Assembly: GCF_910578895.1 (NCBI RefSeq)
Contig: NZ_CAJTSC010000054.1
Location: forward strand, 1-19,650
DNA: 19,650 nt
From: an uncultured Bacteroides sp.
GTDB lineage: Bacteria > Bacteroidota > Bacteroidia > Bacteroidales > Bacteroidaceae
Direction of reading: 5' to 3'
This document shows, piece by piece, positions 7,458 to 15,286 of the stretch. Both the position numbers and the translations under genes were made by a program. Within the stretch, counting starts at the first letter, position 1. Each line of letters opens with the position of its first letter. The notes beneath the pieces were generated by a model. It was given only the letters and a program-made list of their open reading frames with translations, had not been told where the DNA came from and did not search any database.

Positions 7458-10409
7458 ATGGATAACTTTATACTTTCCGAAGAACAGCGAAAAGAACTTA
7501 CCAGTATATCGGATGATATTAACGATTATACAATAGCAAAGTATTATACATTGTCTGAAGAAGATATAAATTATGCCTTGTCACACAGACGTAGTGTAAA
7601 CAAAATTGGATTTGCCATCCAACTATGTTGTCTAAGATATCCTGGATGGACTTTTACAGATGTAAAGAACATCCCTCATAAAATGTTAACCTATATATCT
7701 AAACAACTAAATCTATCTCATACGGACTTTAATCATTACGGAGAAAGGAGAGCTACAAGATTTACTCATATAGAAGAAATATGTACGTGGTATGGTTATA
7801 AACCGTTTATTGACACTGAAAGTCAAGCTCTTGAAGAATACATTGAACAAAAAGCTATAGTAAGTGATGAGCCTTTTTCTCTTGTAAAGTCAAGTATAGA
7901 CTTCCTTAGAAACAATAAAATAATACTTCCGGGAATAACCACTATAGAAAGAATAGTAAGAAAAGTTTGTATAAACATTGAATCATCACTATTTTCTTAT
8001 ATCTACTCCTGTCTTGTACCGGAACAGTATAAGTTGTTAGACAAGATTATTGAATCTCAAGAAGAGAAGGTTATAACTACATTGGGAATGCTGAGGAATG
8101 TTGCGGGGCAATGCTCCCCTCAATCCTTTAATGATGTAGCAGACAAACTTAAGCAGGTACGTGAATTGAACTTAAATGTTGATTTGAACTTTATTCACCC
8201 TAATAAAATCAAACAGATATATCGTGCCGCTTCTAAATATGAGCCATATATGTTCAGGCGTTTCCCTGATCAGAAAAAGTACGCTCTTTTGGTAATATAT
8301 CTACAGATGTTGGAGAAAAAACTTGTAGATATGGCAGTTGAAATTCATGACAAGTTGATTAATACTTATCTGTCAAAGGGGCGTAAGTTACAGGATAAAA
8401 TGCAGCAGGAAAACGGAAAATCAATCAATGAAAAAGTGCATTTGTTTATCAATATCGGTGCAGCATTGATAAGGTCAAGGGAAGAAGGAACAGATCCGTT
8501 CACAGCAATAGAGAACATTATGTCATGGGAAAAGATGGTGGAATATATCGAGGATGCCAAGATCCTGGTAAGACCACAAGGATATGACTACCTCGATCTG
8601 ATTGACAAATGGTACTCCCAGCTACGGAAGTATTCTCCCACATTGTTGGGCACATTGACTTTTTCTTCAACAAACACCTCCATGGCTCCTTTAATTCACA
8701 GTCTTGATGTTTTGCGTGAGCTAAACAAGAGTAACAAACGTAATGTCCCAGAAGATACATCTATTGATTTTCTACCTGAAAGATGGAGAAAGCATATTTA
8801 TGGAAATGATAACAGTATTGACCGTCACTATTATGAGATGGCAGTATTGGCTGAACTGAAGAACAGGATACGTTCAGGTGATGTTGCAGTAGAAGGAAGT
8901 TGCAACTACAGGAATTTCAACGACTATATGCTTCCAGCGTCCCAATGGAAGAAGAAAACGGACATTTCAGAAAAACTTGCAGCAAGCAGTAATTTTAACG
9001 AATATATAAAAGAAAGGTATTCCTCATTGGATTCAATGTATAAATATCTTTCTGAGAACCTTACAAAACTAAAAGACCTGGAAATAGATGATGGTAAGAT
9101 TCACATAGAAAAACTTGAAAAGGAAGTTCCGGAAGGAGTTAAGAATTTAAACGACTCCTTATATGGGATGCTTCCGAATGTAAAACTGGCTGAAATACTT
9201 TTTGAAGTATCCAAATGGACAGGATTTGATCGCTATTTTATACATGCATCTTCCGGTAATACTCCAAAGGAAGATGAAATTCCCTCCATTATGGCAGCAT
9301 TGATGGCAATAGGAACAAATATAGGGTTAAGCAAAATGGCAGACTGTACGAAAGAATTTGATTATCATAAACTTGCCAATATATCCCAGTGGAGACTTCA
9401 TGATGATGCAATGAAAAAGGCGCAGGCTTGTCTTGTAAATTACCAGCACAGGCTGTCTCTCCCATCATATTGGGGTGACGGGACAACATCATCAAGTGAT
9501 GGTATGCGTGTACAGGTCGGAGTATCTTCTTTGGTATCAGATCATAATCCCCATTATGGTTCAAGTAAAGGAAGTACAATATACAGGTTTGTCAGTGACC
9601 AATACTCTACATTCTACACCAAAGTTATCAATACCAATGCAAGGGAGGCCGTTCACGTTATAGACGGATTGTTGGAACATGAAACAGACTTATGTATTAA
9701 TGAACATTATACAGACACTGCGGGATATACAGATCAGGTGTTTGGATTAAGTCATTTGCTGGGATTTGTATTTGCTCCAAGAATTAGGGGTATTTCTGAT
9801 TCAAAACTTTATCTTCTACCGGGAATGGAACTCAAAAAGAATATTAACAACCTTGCTTCTGCCAGGATAAATACGAGTATCATTGAACAAAATTATGAGG
9901 ATATACTTAGGCTTGCCTATTCTATCAAGGATGGATTGGTATCCAGTTCATTGATACTGTCAAAACTGGGATCATATTCAAGGCAAAATTCATTGGCAAA
10001 AGCACTCCAGGAAATGGGACGAATAGAGAAAACCATATTTATACTGAGATATGCTACAAATAATGTATTGAGAAGGAGGATTCTTGTAGGACTGAATAAA
10101 GGGGAGGCTATGAATGGAATTGCACGGGCCGTATTTTTCGGGAAACAGGGAGAACTGCGTGAACGGGATTTACAAGACCAGCTACAAAGAGCCAGTGCAT
10201 TGAATATTTTGATTAATGCCATAAGTATATGGAATACCGTATATCTGGAAAAAGCTGTAGAATACCAAAAAAAACATGAAGGTATAGATGAAAATTTATT
10301 GAAGCATATATCTCCCTTAAATTGGTCACACATAAATTTTCTGGGAGAATATTCATTCCAATCAAATATGGCTTTGGGTATAAATGAATACAGACCTTTA
10401 AAAGTCTAA
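7458..10409 (+). CDS. tnpA: Tn3 family transposase
   Basis: A 983-aa transposase of the Tn3 family, which joins transposon ends to a target by replicative transposition. The N-terminal part (about 1-160) resembles the DUF4158 DNA-binding region of this family (LSEEQRKELTSI...YTLSEEDINYAL...CLRYPGW). The C-terminal RNase H-like DDE domain shows WGDGTTSSSDG (672-682), NEHYTDTAGYTD (748-759) and MGRIEKT (853-859). Probable catalytic residues are Asp681, Asp753 and Glu857, assigned from these conserved motifs, not by alignment. Full family length (about 950-1000 aa), no frameshift and intact motifs suggest an active enzyme. It follows tnpR by 17 bp and is likely co-transcribed with it. Composition is AT-rich relative to the flanking host genes. 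Confidence 0.96.
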   Translation: MDNFILSEEQRKELTSISDDINDYTIAKYYTLSEEDINYALSHRRSVNKIGFAIQLCCLRYPGWTFTDVKNIPHKMLTYISKQLNLSHTDFNHYGERRATRFTHIEEICTWYGYKPFIDTESQALEEYIEQKAIVSDEPFSLVKSSIDFLRNNKIILPGITTIERIVRKVCINIESSLFSYIYSCLVPEQYKLLDKIIESQEEKVITTLGMLRNVAGQCSPQSFNDVADKLKQVRELNLNVDLNFIHPNKIKQIYRAASKYEPYMFRRFPDQKKYALLVIYLQMLEKKLVDMAVEIHDKLINTYLSKGRKLQDKMQQENGKSINEKVHLFINIGAALIRSREEGTDPFTAIENIMSWEKMVEYIEDAKILVRPQGYDYLDLIDKWYSQLRKYSPTLLGTLTFSSTNTSMAPLIHSLDVLRELNKSNKRNVPEDTSIDFLPERWRKHIYGNDNSIDRHYYEMAVLAELKNRIRSGDVAVEGSCNYRNFNDYMLPASQWKKKTDISEKLAASSNFNEYIKERYSSLDSMYKYLSENLTKLKDLEIDDGKIHIEKLEKEVPEGVKNLNDSLYGMLPNVKLAEILFEVSKWTGFDRYFIHASSGNTPKEDEIPSIMAALMAIGTNIGLSKMADCTKEFDYHKLANISQWRLHDDAMKKAQACLVNYQHRLSLPSYWGDGTTSSSDGMRVQVGVSSLVSDHNPHYGSSKGSTIYRFVSDQYSTFYTKVINTNAREAVHVIDGLLEHETDLCINEHYTDTAGYTDQVFGLSHLLGFVFAPRIRGISDSKLYLLPGMELKKNINNLASARINTSIIEQNYEDILRLAYSIKDGLVSSSLILSKLGSYSRQNSLAKALQEMGRIEKTIFILRYATNNVLRRRILVGLNKGEAMNGIARAVFFGKQGELRERDLQDQLQRASALNILINAISIWNTVYLEKAVEYQKKHEGIDENLLKHISPLNWSHINFLGEYSFQSNMALGINEYRPLKV

Positions 10410-10413
10410 TATT

Positions 10414-10474
10414 ATATACATAAATTAACTTTTTAAGACTATTTAAAAGCCTTAGAGATTTAATTTATGTATAT
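10414..10474 (+). terminator. Long hairpin after tnpA, possible terminator
   Basis: ATATACATAAATTAA (10414-10428) pairs perfectly with TTAATTTATGTATAT (10460-10474) around a 31-nt loop. It begins 4 bp after the tnpA stop and ends 22 bp before the right inverted repeat. The stem is AT-rich and lacks a clear T-tract, so termination is inference. Confidence 0.5.
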
Positions 10475-10496
10475 TTCTGTAAAAATATTACCTTAA

Positions 10497-10529
10497 AGTA
10501 ACATTTGTAGTAAATGTTGGTGATACCCC
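10497..10529 (-). repeat. Right terminal inverted repeat of the Tn3 element
   Basis: The reverse complement starts GGGGTATCACCAACATTTAC and matches the left end at 32 of 33 positions. It ends with CCCC at 10526-10529, directly abutting the ATTTT duplication. Confidence 0.95.
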
Positions 10530-10534
10530 ATTTT
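10530..10534. repeat. Target-site duplication, right copy (ATTTT)
   Basis: Exact repeat of 6650-6654 directly next to the right end of the transposon. Removing the element and one copy restores a continuous pyrG/DUF3078 intergenic region of about 400 bp. Confidence 0.9.
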
Positions 10535-10536
10535 AA

Positions 10537-10705
10537 AGGAGTTAGAGAAGTTAAAAGGGGGGCGGCCGACAAACCGTTTAGGCATAAAAGCCGATACTTC
10601 TGCAACAGTATCATACACAAGAATATCGGTTCTGACTCTTTTAACTCCTGGCGAAGCGGTGTGAAGTGACAACTCCCTTCATCTCCTCTAAAATGAAAAA
10701 GCCGT
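10537..10705 (+). repeat. Diverged palindromic intergenic repeat, copy 1
   Basis: Outer arms AGGAGTTA (10537-10544) and TAACTCCT (10642-10649) enclose an imperfect inner stem, AAGCCGATACTTCT against AAGAATATCGGTTCT, with GATACT/AGTATC (10593-10598, 10607-10612) inside. The right part shares TATCGG(C)TTCTRACTCT and CTCCTNTA..ATGAAAWAGCCGT (10624-10640, 10683-10705) with copy 2 after the DUF3078 gene. No open reading frame of note lies here. Confidence 0.5.
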
Positions 10706-10734
10706 AGGCAGTACGGATATTGTTTTGCTCAACT

Positions 10735-10765
10735 TTTGTAATCTGAATATTTTGATTTAATTTTG
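10735..10765 (+). promoter_or_regulatory. Candidate promoter of the DUF3078 gene
   Basis: TTTG at 10735-10738, a 19-nt spacer, and TAATTTTG at 10758-10765 exactly match the Bacteroidetes TTTG-N19-TAnnTTTG consensus. Transcription would start near 10772, giving a leader of about 21 nt to the ATG at 10793. Because the -7 box covers 10763-10765, the in-frame TTG there cannot be a start codon on this transcript. Confidence 0.75.
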
Positions 10766-10792
10766 CGTTCGAATATAGATTTTAAGAAAAGT

Positions 10793-12223
10793 ATGAGGAA
10801 TAGACGTGTTTTAATAGGATTAGTCGCCGCACTGTTCTCATTTCCGGCGGTAGCCCAGAATTCCGCAAGGAATATAAAGAAGCAGGTTGCAACGGAGAAG
10901 GCGGATACGTTGTCGGGTATTTGGAGTCGGAACTGGATATTGAAGTTGAAACCTGATAATGACGGATATCGGCTGGATACGGTTTCCGTGTTGTATGAGA
11001 AATATTTCGGAGTGCTGAATTATTTGAATGATCCCGCCACTCCCGAGCGTTATATCGCATGCAATCCGGATTATTATCGTATGTTTGTCCCTACTACCTA
11101 TTATTATGCTCCGTTAGAGCGTTTGTCGCAGGTGAACTGGAGTTTTCAGAAGCCGGATACGGTGCCGGCTATGACGAAAGAGCTGTTGCCGTTCGATACA
11201 TTGAGCTTCATGTCGAAAGAGAATGCGAACAGGGTGGTGGATCGCGTGATGCTGAACACCTACGTCAATCGTCCGGACTTGGTGCTAATGACCGAAAAGG
11301 AGATTGAAAAGAAGAAGGTTTTCAAAGATAATATTGAAAAGGAAGTCTCTTCCAAACCTTCCGTGGCAAAACTTTTTGCTAAAGAGAAAATGGTGGGAGT
11401 GAAAGAAGAGGCGGAAGTCGTGATACAGAAGCCTAACTGGTGGGTGACCGGTGGAAGCGGCTCGTTGCAGATTACGCAAAACTATATCTCCGACAACTGG
11501 TACAAAGGTGGTGAAAGCACCAATGCCGTACTTGCCAACTTGCAGTTGTTTGCCAATTATAACGACAAGGAAAAACTTCAATGGGAGAATCTGTTGGATG
11601 CCAAATTAGGCTTTAGTTCCGCTCCTTCCGATAAGTATCATGATTACCTGGTAAGTACCGACCAACTTCGCATTTACAGCAAATTGGGTATTGAAGCTGC
11701 ATCTAAGTGGTATTATACTATTACTACGGAGTTTAAAACACAGTTCTGCCACGGTTATAAGGCGAACAGTGAAGAATTGGTTTCGGCATTCTTTGCTCCG
11801 GCAGACTGGGCGTCCAGTATCGGTATGGACTATAAACTGAAAAAGAAAAAGTTTAATCTGTCTGTTTTCATAGCTCCGTTGACATATATGCTGCGTTATG
11901 TAGGCAATAAGGATGTGGATGAGGTAAAGTTCGGTTTGGAAGAGGGAAAATGCGTCAAGCACAATTTCGGTTCCCAGATACAGCCGACACTTTCATGGAC
12001 CATTATTCCTTCTATCGTATTGGATTCGCGGATGGACTTCCAGACCAGTTATGACTGGACACGCGTAGAATGGGAAAATACAATTAATTTTGTGTTGAAC
12101 CGTTATCTTTCTACCAAGCTCTATGTGCATGCCCGTTTTGATGACAGTGCCAAACCGACCGAGGGAGACAGTTATTTCCAAGTGAAGGAGCTGTTGAGCT
12201 TCGGTATCAATTACAAATGGTAA
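10793..12223 (+). CDS. DUF3078 domain outer-membrane-type protein
   Basis: Encodes a 476-aa exported protein resembling DUF3078 proteins of Bacteroidota, which are thought to be outer-membrane beta-barrels of unknown function. The N-terminus MRNRRVLIGLVAALFSFPAVAQ is a signal peptide with likely cleavage after Ala21. Residues about 22-210 form a soluble-looking region with a Lys/Glu-rich linker (168-212). From about 215 to the end the chain has alternating, aromatic-rich strands, opening with WWVTGGSGSLQITQNY, then SDNWYKGGE (233-241), and ending in GINYKW with the C-terminal aromatic typical of barrels. ATG at 10793 is chosen because the promoter overlaps the in-frame TTG ten codons upstream. 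The gene stands alone between two copies of a palindromic repeat. The barrel assignment is inferred from sequence pattern. Confidence 0.85.
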   Translation: MRNRRVLIGLVAALFSFPAVAQNSARNIKKQVATEKADTLSGIWSRNWILKLKPDNDGYRLDTVSVLYEKYFGVLNYLNDPATPERYIACNPDYYRMFVPTTYYYAPLERLSQVNWSFQKPDTVPAMTKELLPFDTLSFMSKENANRVVDRVMLNTYVNRPDLVLMTEKEIEKKKVFKDNIEKEVSSKPSVAKLFAKEKMVGVKEEAEVVIQKPNWWVTGGSGSLQITQNYISDNWYKGGESTNAVLANLQLFANYNDKEKLQWENLLDAKLGFSSAPSDKYHDYLVSTDQLRIYSKLGIEAASKWYYTITTEFKTQFCHGYKANSEELVSAFFAPADWASSIGMDYKLKKKKFNLSVFIAPLTYMLRYVGNKDVDEVKFGLEEGKCVKHNFGSQIQPTLSWTIIPSIVLDSRMDFQTSYDWTRVEWENTINFVLNRYLSTKLYVHARFDDSAKPTEGDSYFQVKELLSFGINYKW

Positions 12224-12251
12224 CCATATACCTCGTTAATGATTAAACAGA

Positions 12252-12304
12252 AGTTAGAAGCCGATGGCTTTGTTGATGTATAGTAATGCTATCGGCTTCT
12301 AACT
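12252..12304 (+). repeat. Palindromic repeat copy 2 / hairpin after DUF3078 gene
   Basis: A 17-nt arm AGTTAGAAGCCGATGGC (12252-12268) pairs fully (one G-U) with GCTATCGGCTTCTAACT (12288-12304) around a 19-nt loop. It begins 29 bp after the stop codon, so it may end transcription, but no T-tract follows. The right flank up to 12354 resembles copy 1 (10624-10705). The remaining 12355-12490 is AT-rich with no gene visible. Confidence 0.65.
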
Positions 12305-12490
12305 CTCCCTTAACTTCCGATACTCCTTCTGACTCCTGTAGATGAAATAGCCGTGTAAAAAGTGTGATTATGTAAGCTTTTCATGGTTTCGACACATCCT
12401 CTTTTGTCTATCCGATGGAAAAAAAGTAAGAAAAACCGATAAAATCAGGAAAAAGAACGTTTACGCACACAGAAAAAACAATCTAATCCC

Positions 12491-12519
12491 TTGCAGTTCG
12501 CAAATAATGCGTAAATTTG
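12491..12519 (+). promoter_or_regulatory. Candidate promoter of the rseC-rnf operon
   Basis: TTG at 12491-12493 and TAAATTTG at 12512-12519 (exact TAnnTTTG) are separated by 18 nt. Transcription would start near 12526, about 22 nt before the ATG at 12548. The slightly short spacer lowers confidence. Confidence 0.6.
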
Positions 12520-12547
12520 CCACGATTTGTAATGCACACTTTGCAAA

Positions 12548-12967
12548 ATGGCGAATACTATAAAACATCAGGGTATTGTGGAAAGCATAAACGGTTCTCA
12601 TCTTCAGGTGAGAATTATTCAAACTTCGGCATGCGCTTCATGCAGTATCAAGGGGCATTGCAGCTCTGCCGATACGAAAGAGAAGCTTATTGATGTCACC
12701 GATAACAACGCATCTTCCTATCAGTCCGGCGACCGCGTATGGGTCATCGGCGAATTGTCGATGGGAGCAATGGCGGTGTTGCTTGCTTTCGTGTTGCCAT
12801 TCCTTGTTTTAATCTTCTCCCTTTTTATTTTTATGGCGGTATGGAATGACGAGTTGGGTTCGGCACTTTGCTCGCTGGCACTCCTTATACCTTATTATTA
12901 TATATTGTGGCTGAACAAATCGAAATTGGGGAAGAAGTTCTCTTTCTCAATAAGTCCGATGAACTGA
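12548..12967 (+). CDS. SoxR-reducing/RseC family membrane protein
   Basis: Encodes a 139-aa protein of the RseC/MucC family. The N-terminal cytoplasmic part resembles the family's small domain (HQGIVESINGSHLQVRI) with a cysteine cluster C29-x2-C32-x5-C38 (ACASCSIKGHC). Two membrane helices follow (about 72-96 and 102-120), then a short basic tail. In enterobacteria RseC acts with the Rsx (Rnf-like) complex to reduce SoxR and also modulates sigma-E; here it is the first gene of the rnf operon, 43 bp before rnfB. That placement suggests a role in Rnf assembly, maturation or electron transfer. No soxR or sigma-E locus is seen in the window, so the classical signalling role should not be assumed. 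Confidence 0.85.
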   Translation: MANTIKHQGIVESINGSHLQVRIIQTSACASCSIKGHCSSADTKEKLIDVTDNNASSYQSGDRVWVIGELSMGAMAVLLAFVLPFLVLIFSLFIFMAVWNDELGSALCSLALLIPYYYILWLNKSKLGKKFSFSISPMN

Positions 12968-13010
12968 CTAATACATAAAACAAACAAATAATTAATAAAC
13001 AACTTAATTT

Positions 13011-13886
13011 ATGAATGTAATTCTGATTGCAGTAATTTCATTGGGAGCCATAGCGCTGGTGGCAGCGGCTATTCTTTATGTGGCTTCCAAGAAATTTGCC
13101 GTGTATGAAGATCCGCGAATTGCACAAGTGGCAGCTGTGCTGCCTCAAGCAAACTGCGGTGGATGTGGTTACCCGGGTTGTAACGGATTTGCCGACGCTT
13201 GTGTGAAGGCAGGTTCGCTTGAAGGTAAACTTTGTCCGGTGGGTGGACAACCCGTTATGACAAAGGTTGCCGAAATCCTGGGATTGGATGCCGCTGCTTC
13301 CGAACCGATGGTTGCAGTAGTGAGATGTAACGGGACATGTGCCAACCGTCCTCGCGTCAATCAATATGACGGCGCAAAGAGTTGTGCTATCGCATCTTCT
13401 CTTTACGGTGGGGAAACGGGTTGTAGCTTTGGCTGTCTGGGTTGTGGCGACTGTGTGGCTGCCTGCCAGTTCGGTGCTATCCGCATGAATGCCGAAACCG
13501 GACTTCCGGAAGTGGACGAAGCGAAGTGTACGGCTTGTGGCGCGTGCGCCAAGGCTTGTCCGAGAAACATCATCGAAATCCGTCCGCAGGGCAAGAAATC
13601 ACGCAGAGTGTATGTGCAGTGTGTTAACAAGGACAAGGGTGCCGTGGCACGCAAGGCTTGTAGCGTGGCTTGTATCGGCTGTGGCAAGTGTGTGAAAACC
13701 TGTCCGTTCGAAGCAATCACATTGGAAAACAACCTGGCTTACATCGACCCGAACAAGTGTAAGTCTTGCCGCAAGTGCGAGGAGGTTTGTCCGCAAGGTT
13801 CGATCGTAGCGTTGAACTTCCCGCCGCGTAAGCCCAAGGCAGAGGTGGAAACTCCCGCAACGGAAGCTCCGAAAACAGAAGCATAA
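13011..13886 (+). CDS. rnfB: Rnf complex subunit B (ferredoxin-accepting Fe-S protein)
   Basis: A 291-aa subunit that takes electrons from reduced ferredoxin into the Rnf complex. One N-terminal membrane helix (2-25) anchors it. Next comes the Fe-S domain with CGGCGYPGC (C49, C52, C57) and C75. Four ferredoxin motifs follow: C142/145/148/152, C173/176/179/183, C221/224/227/231 and C250/253/256/260, so up to five [4Fe-4S] clusters are predicted. E. coli RsxB is shorter, with two ferredoxin-type motifs, so this is the long anaerobe-type form. The C-terminus is a Pro/Glu/Lys/Ala tail (271-291). Second gene of the operon, 39 bp before rnfC. Confidence 0.96.
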   Translation: MNVILIAVISLGAIALVAAAILYVASKKFAVYEDPRIAQVAAVLPQANCGGCGYPGCNGFADACVKAGSLEGKLCPVGGQPVMTKVAEILGLDAAASEPMVAVVRCNGTCANRPRVNQYDGAKSCAIASSLYGGETGCSFGCLGCGDCVAACQFGAIRMNAETGLPEVDEAKCTACGACAKACPRNIIEIRPQGKKSRRVYVQCVNKDKGAVARKACSVACIGCGKCVKTCPFEAITLENNLAYIDPNKCKSCRKCEEVCPQGSIVALNFPPRKPKAEVETPATEAPKTEA

Positions 13887-13925
13887 TATTACAAAGAAAT
13901 TAAACGACTAAAAATACAGAATTGT

Positions 13926-15263
13926 ATGTTGAAGACATTTTCAATCGGTGGAGTTCATCCACACGAAAATAAACTTTCAGCACATCAACCTATCGTGCAG
14001 GCAGAGATACCGGCTAAAGCCGCTATCTTGCTGAGCCAGCATATCGGTGCTCCTGCAAAGCCTATCGTCGCCAAAGGTGATGTCGTGAAAGTAGGTACAA
14101 AGATTGCCGAACCCGGCGGCTTCGTATCGGCAGCTATCCATTCGTCTGTCAGTGGCAAGGTCGCTAAAATCGATACTATCATCGATGCCAGCGGATATGC
14201 CAAACCGGCTATTTTCATTGATGTAGAAGGAGATGAATGGGAAGAGACTATCGACCGTACCGATACGTTGGTAAAAGAGTGCAACCTCTCGGCAGAAGAA
14301 ATCGTGAAGAAGATTGCAGATGCCGGCATCGTAGGTCTGGGTGGTGCTTGTTTCCCTACGCAGGTGAAGTTGTGTCCGCCGCCTGCATTCAAGGCGGAAT
14401 GTGTCATTATCAATGCCGTAGAGTGTGAACCGTATCTGACTGCCGACCATCAGCTGATGCTGGAGCATGCCGAAGAAATCATGGTAGGTGTCTCTATCCT
14501 GATGAAAGCCGTGAAAGTGAACAAGGCATTCATCGGTATCGAGAACAACAAGCCCGATGCCATCCAATTGATGACGAAAGTTGCTGCCGGCTATGCAGGC
14601 ATTGAGGTTGTTCCTTTGAAAGTGCAATATCCGCAAGGTGGTGAAAAACAGTTGATTGATGCTGTTATCAGCCGTCAGGTTGCTGCCGGTGCATTGCCGA
14701 TTTCCACGGGTGCCGTTGTGCAGAATGTGGGTACTGCATTTGCCGTATACCAGGCTGTACAGAAGAACAAGCCGTTGTTTGAACGTGTGATTACCGTTAC
14801 CGGCAAGTCTTTGTCCAAGCCCTCTAACTTCCTGGCACGTATAGGCACGCCGATGAAGCAACTGATTGACGCTTGCGGCGGTCTGCCCGAAGATACGGGC
14901 AAAATTATCGGCGGTGGACCGATGATGGGTAAAGCGTTGGTAAATACTGATGTCCCGACAGCCAAAGGCAGTTCCGGTATCCTGATTATGAACGATAAGG
15001 AGGCTAAGCGCGGCGAGGCACAACCTTGTATCCGTTGCGCCAAATGCGTAAGTGCCTGTCCGATGGGACTGGAACCCTACTTGCTTGCTACCGTATCGGC
15101 TCACGGAGACTTTGAAAGAGTAGAGAAAGAAGATATCATGTCATGTATCGAATGTGGCTCATGCCAGTTCACTTGTCCTTCCAACCGTCCGATGCTGGAC
15201 TATATCCGCCTGGGTAAGGGAAAGGTAGGAGCGATGATACGTGCACGTCAAGTAAAAAAATGA
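13926..15263 (+). CDS. rnfC: Rnf complex subunit C (NADH-interacting flavo-Fe-S subunit)
   Basis: A 445-aa peripheral subunit that carries the NAD+/FMN site and delivers electrons to or from NAD+. The N-terminal barrel-like part (1-120) is followed by GIVGLGGACFPTQVK (134-148), the Gly-rich nucleotide/FMN-binding segment also found in Nqo1-type subunits, and by INAVECEPYL (162-171). The C-terminal part has two [4Fe-4S] motifs: C368/371/374/378 and C407/410/413/417. The protein ends soon after (RQVKK) and lacks the long Ala/Lys-rich C-terminal repeat of E. coli RsxC. It lies 39 bp after rnfB and 23 bp before rnfD on the same strand. Confidence 0.96.
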   Translation: MLKTFSIGGVHPHENKLSAHQPIVQAEIPAKAAILLSQHIGAPAKPIVAKGDVVKVGTKIAEPGGFVSAAIHSSVSGKVAKIDTIIDASGYAKPAIFIDVEGDEWEETIDRTDTLVKECNLSAEEIVKKIADAGIVGLGGACFPTQVKLCPPPAFKAECVIINAVECEPYLTADHQLMLEHAEEIMVGVSILMKAVKVNKAFIGIENNKPDAIQLMTKVAAGYAGIEVVPLKVQYPQGGEKQLIDAVISRQVAAGALPISTGAVVQNVGTAFAVYQAVQKNKPLFERVITVTGKSLSKPSNFLARIGTPMKQLIDACGGLPEDTGKIIGGGPMMGKALVNTDVPTAKGSSGILIMNDKEAKRGEAQPCIRCAKCVSACPMGLEPYLLATVSAHGDFERVEKEDIMSCIECGSCQFTCPSNRPMLDYIRLGKGKVGAMIRARQVKK

Positions 15264-15286
15264 AAGAATTGATTTAGTATAACCTT

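Larger units (their letters stand above)
6655..10529 (+). mobile_element. Intact Tn3-family transposon (3875 bp, no passenger genes)
   Basis: The element is bounded by 33-bp inverted repeats starting GGGGTATCACC and by the 5-bp direct repeat ATTTT. In order it holds the left end, a candidate res region (about 6730-6873), a serine resolvase (tnpR), a Tn3 transposase (tnpA) in the same direction, a hairpin and the right end. Everything a unit transposon needs is complete and open, while no resistance or other cargo gene fits in the remaining space (197 bp between the left repeat and tnpR, 87 bp between tnpA and the right repeat). The DNA is visibly more AT-rich than the flanking genes and uses many AGA/AGG codons, pointing to acquisition from a different background. 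It sits in the pyrG/DUF3078 divergent intergenic region. Confidence 0.95.

Noticed and set aside
10763..10792. TTG at 10763 as start of the DUF3078 protein
   Set aside because: It overlaps the -7 promoter box and would place ten charged residues before a standard signal peptide.
13977..15104. A 375-codon open frame on the minus strand opposite rnfC
   Set aside because: It is a mirror of rnfC codons with His/Thr/Arg-rich, non-domain-like sequence and no ribosome or promoter signal.
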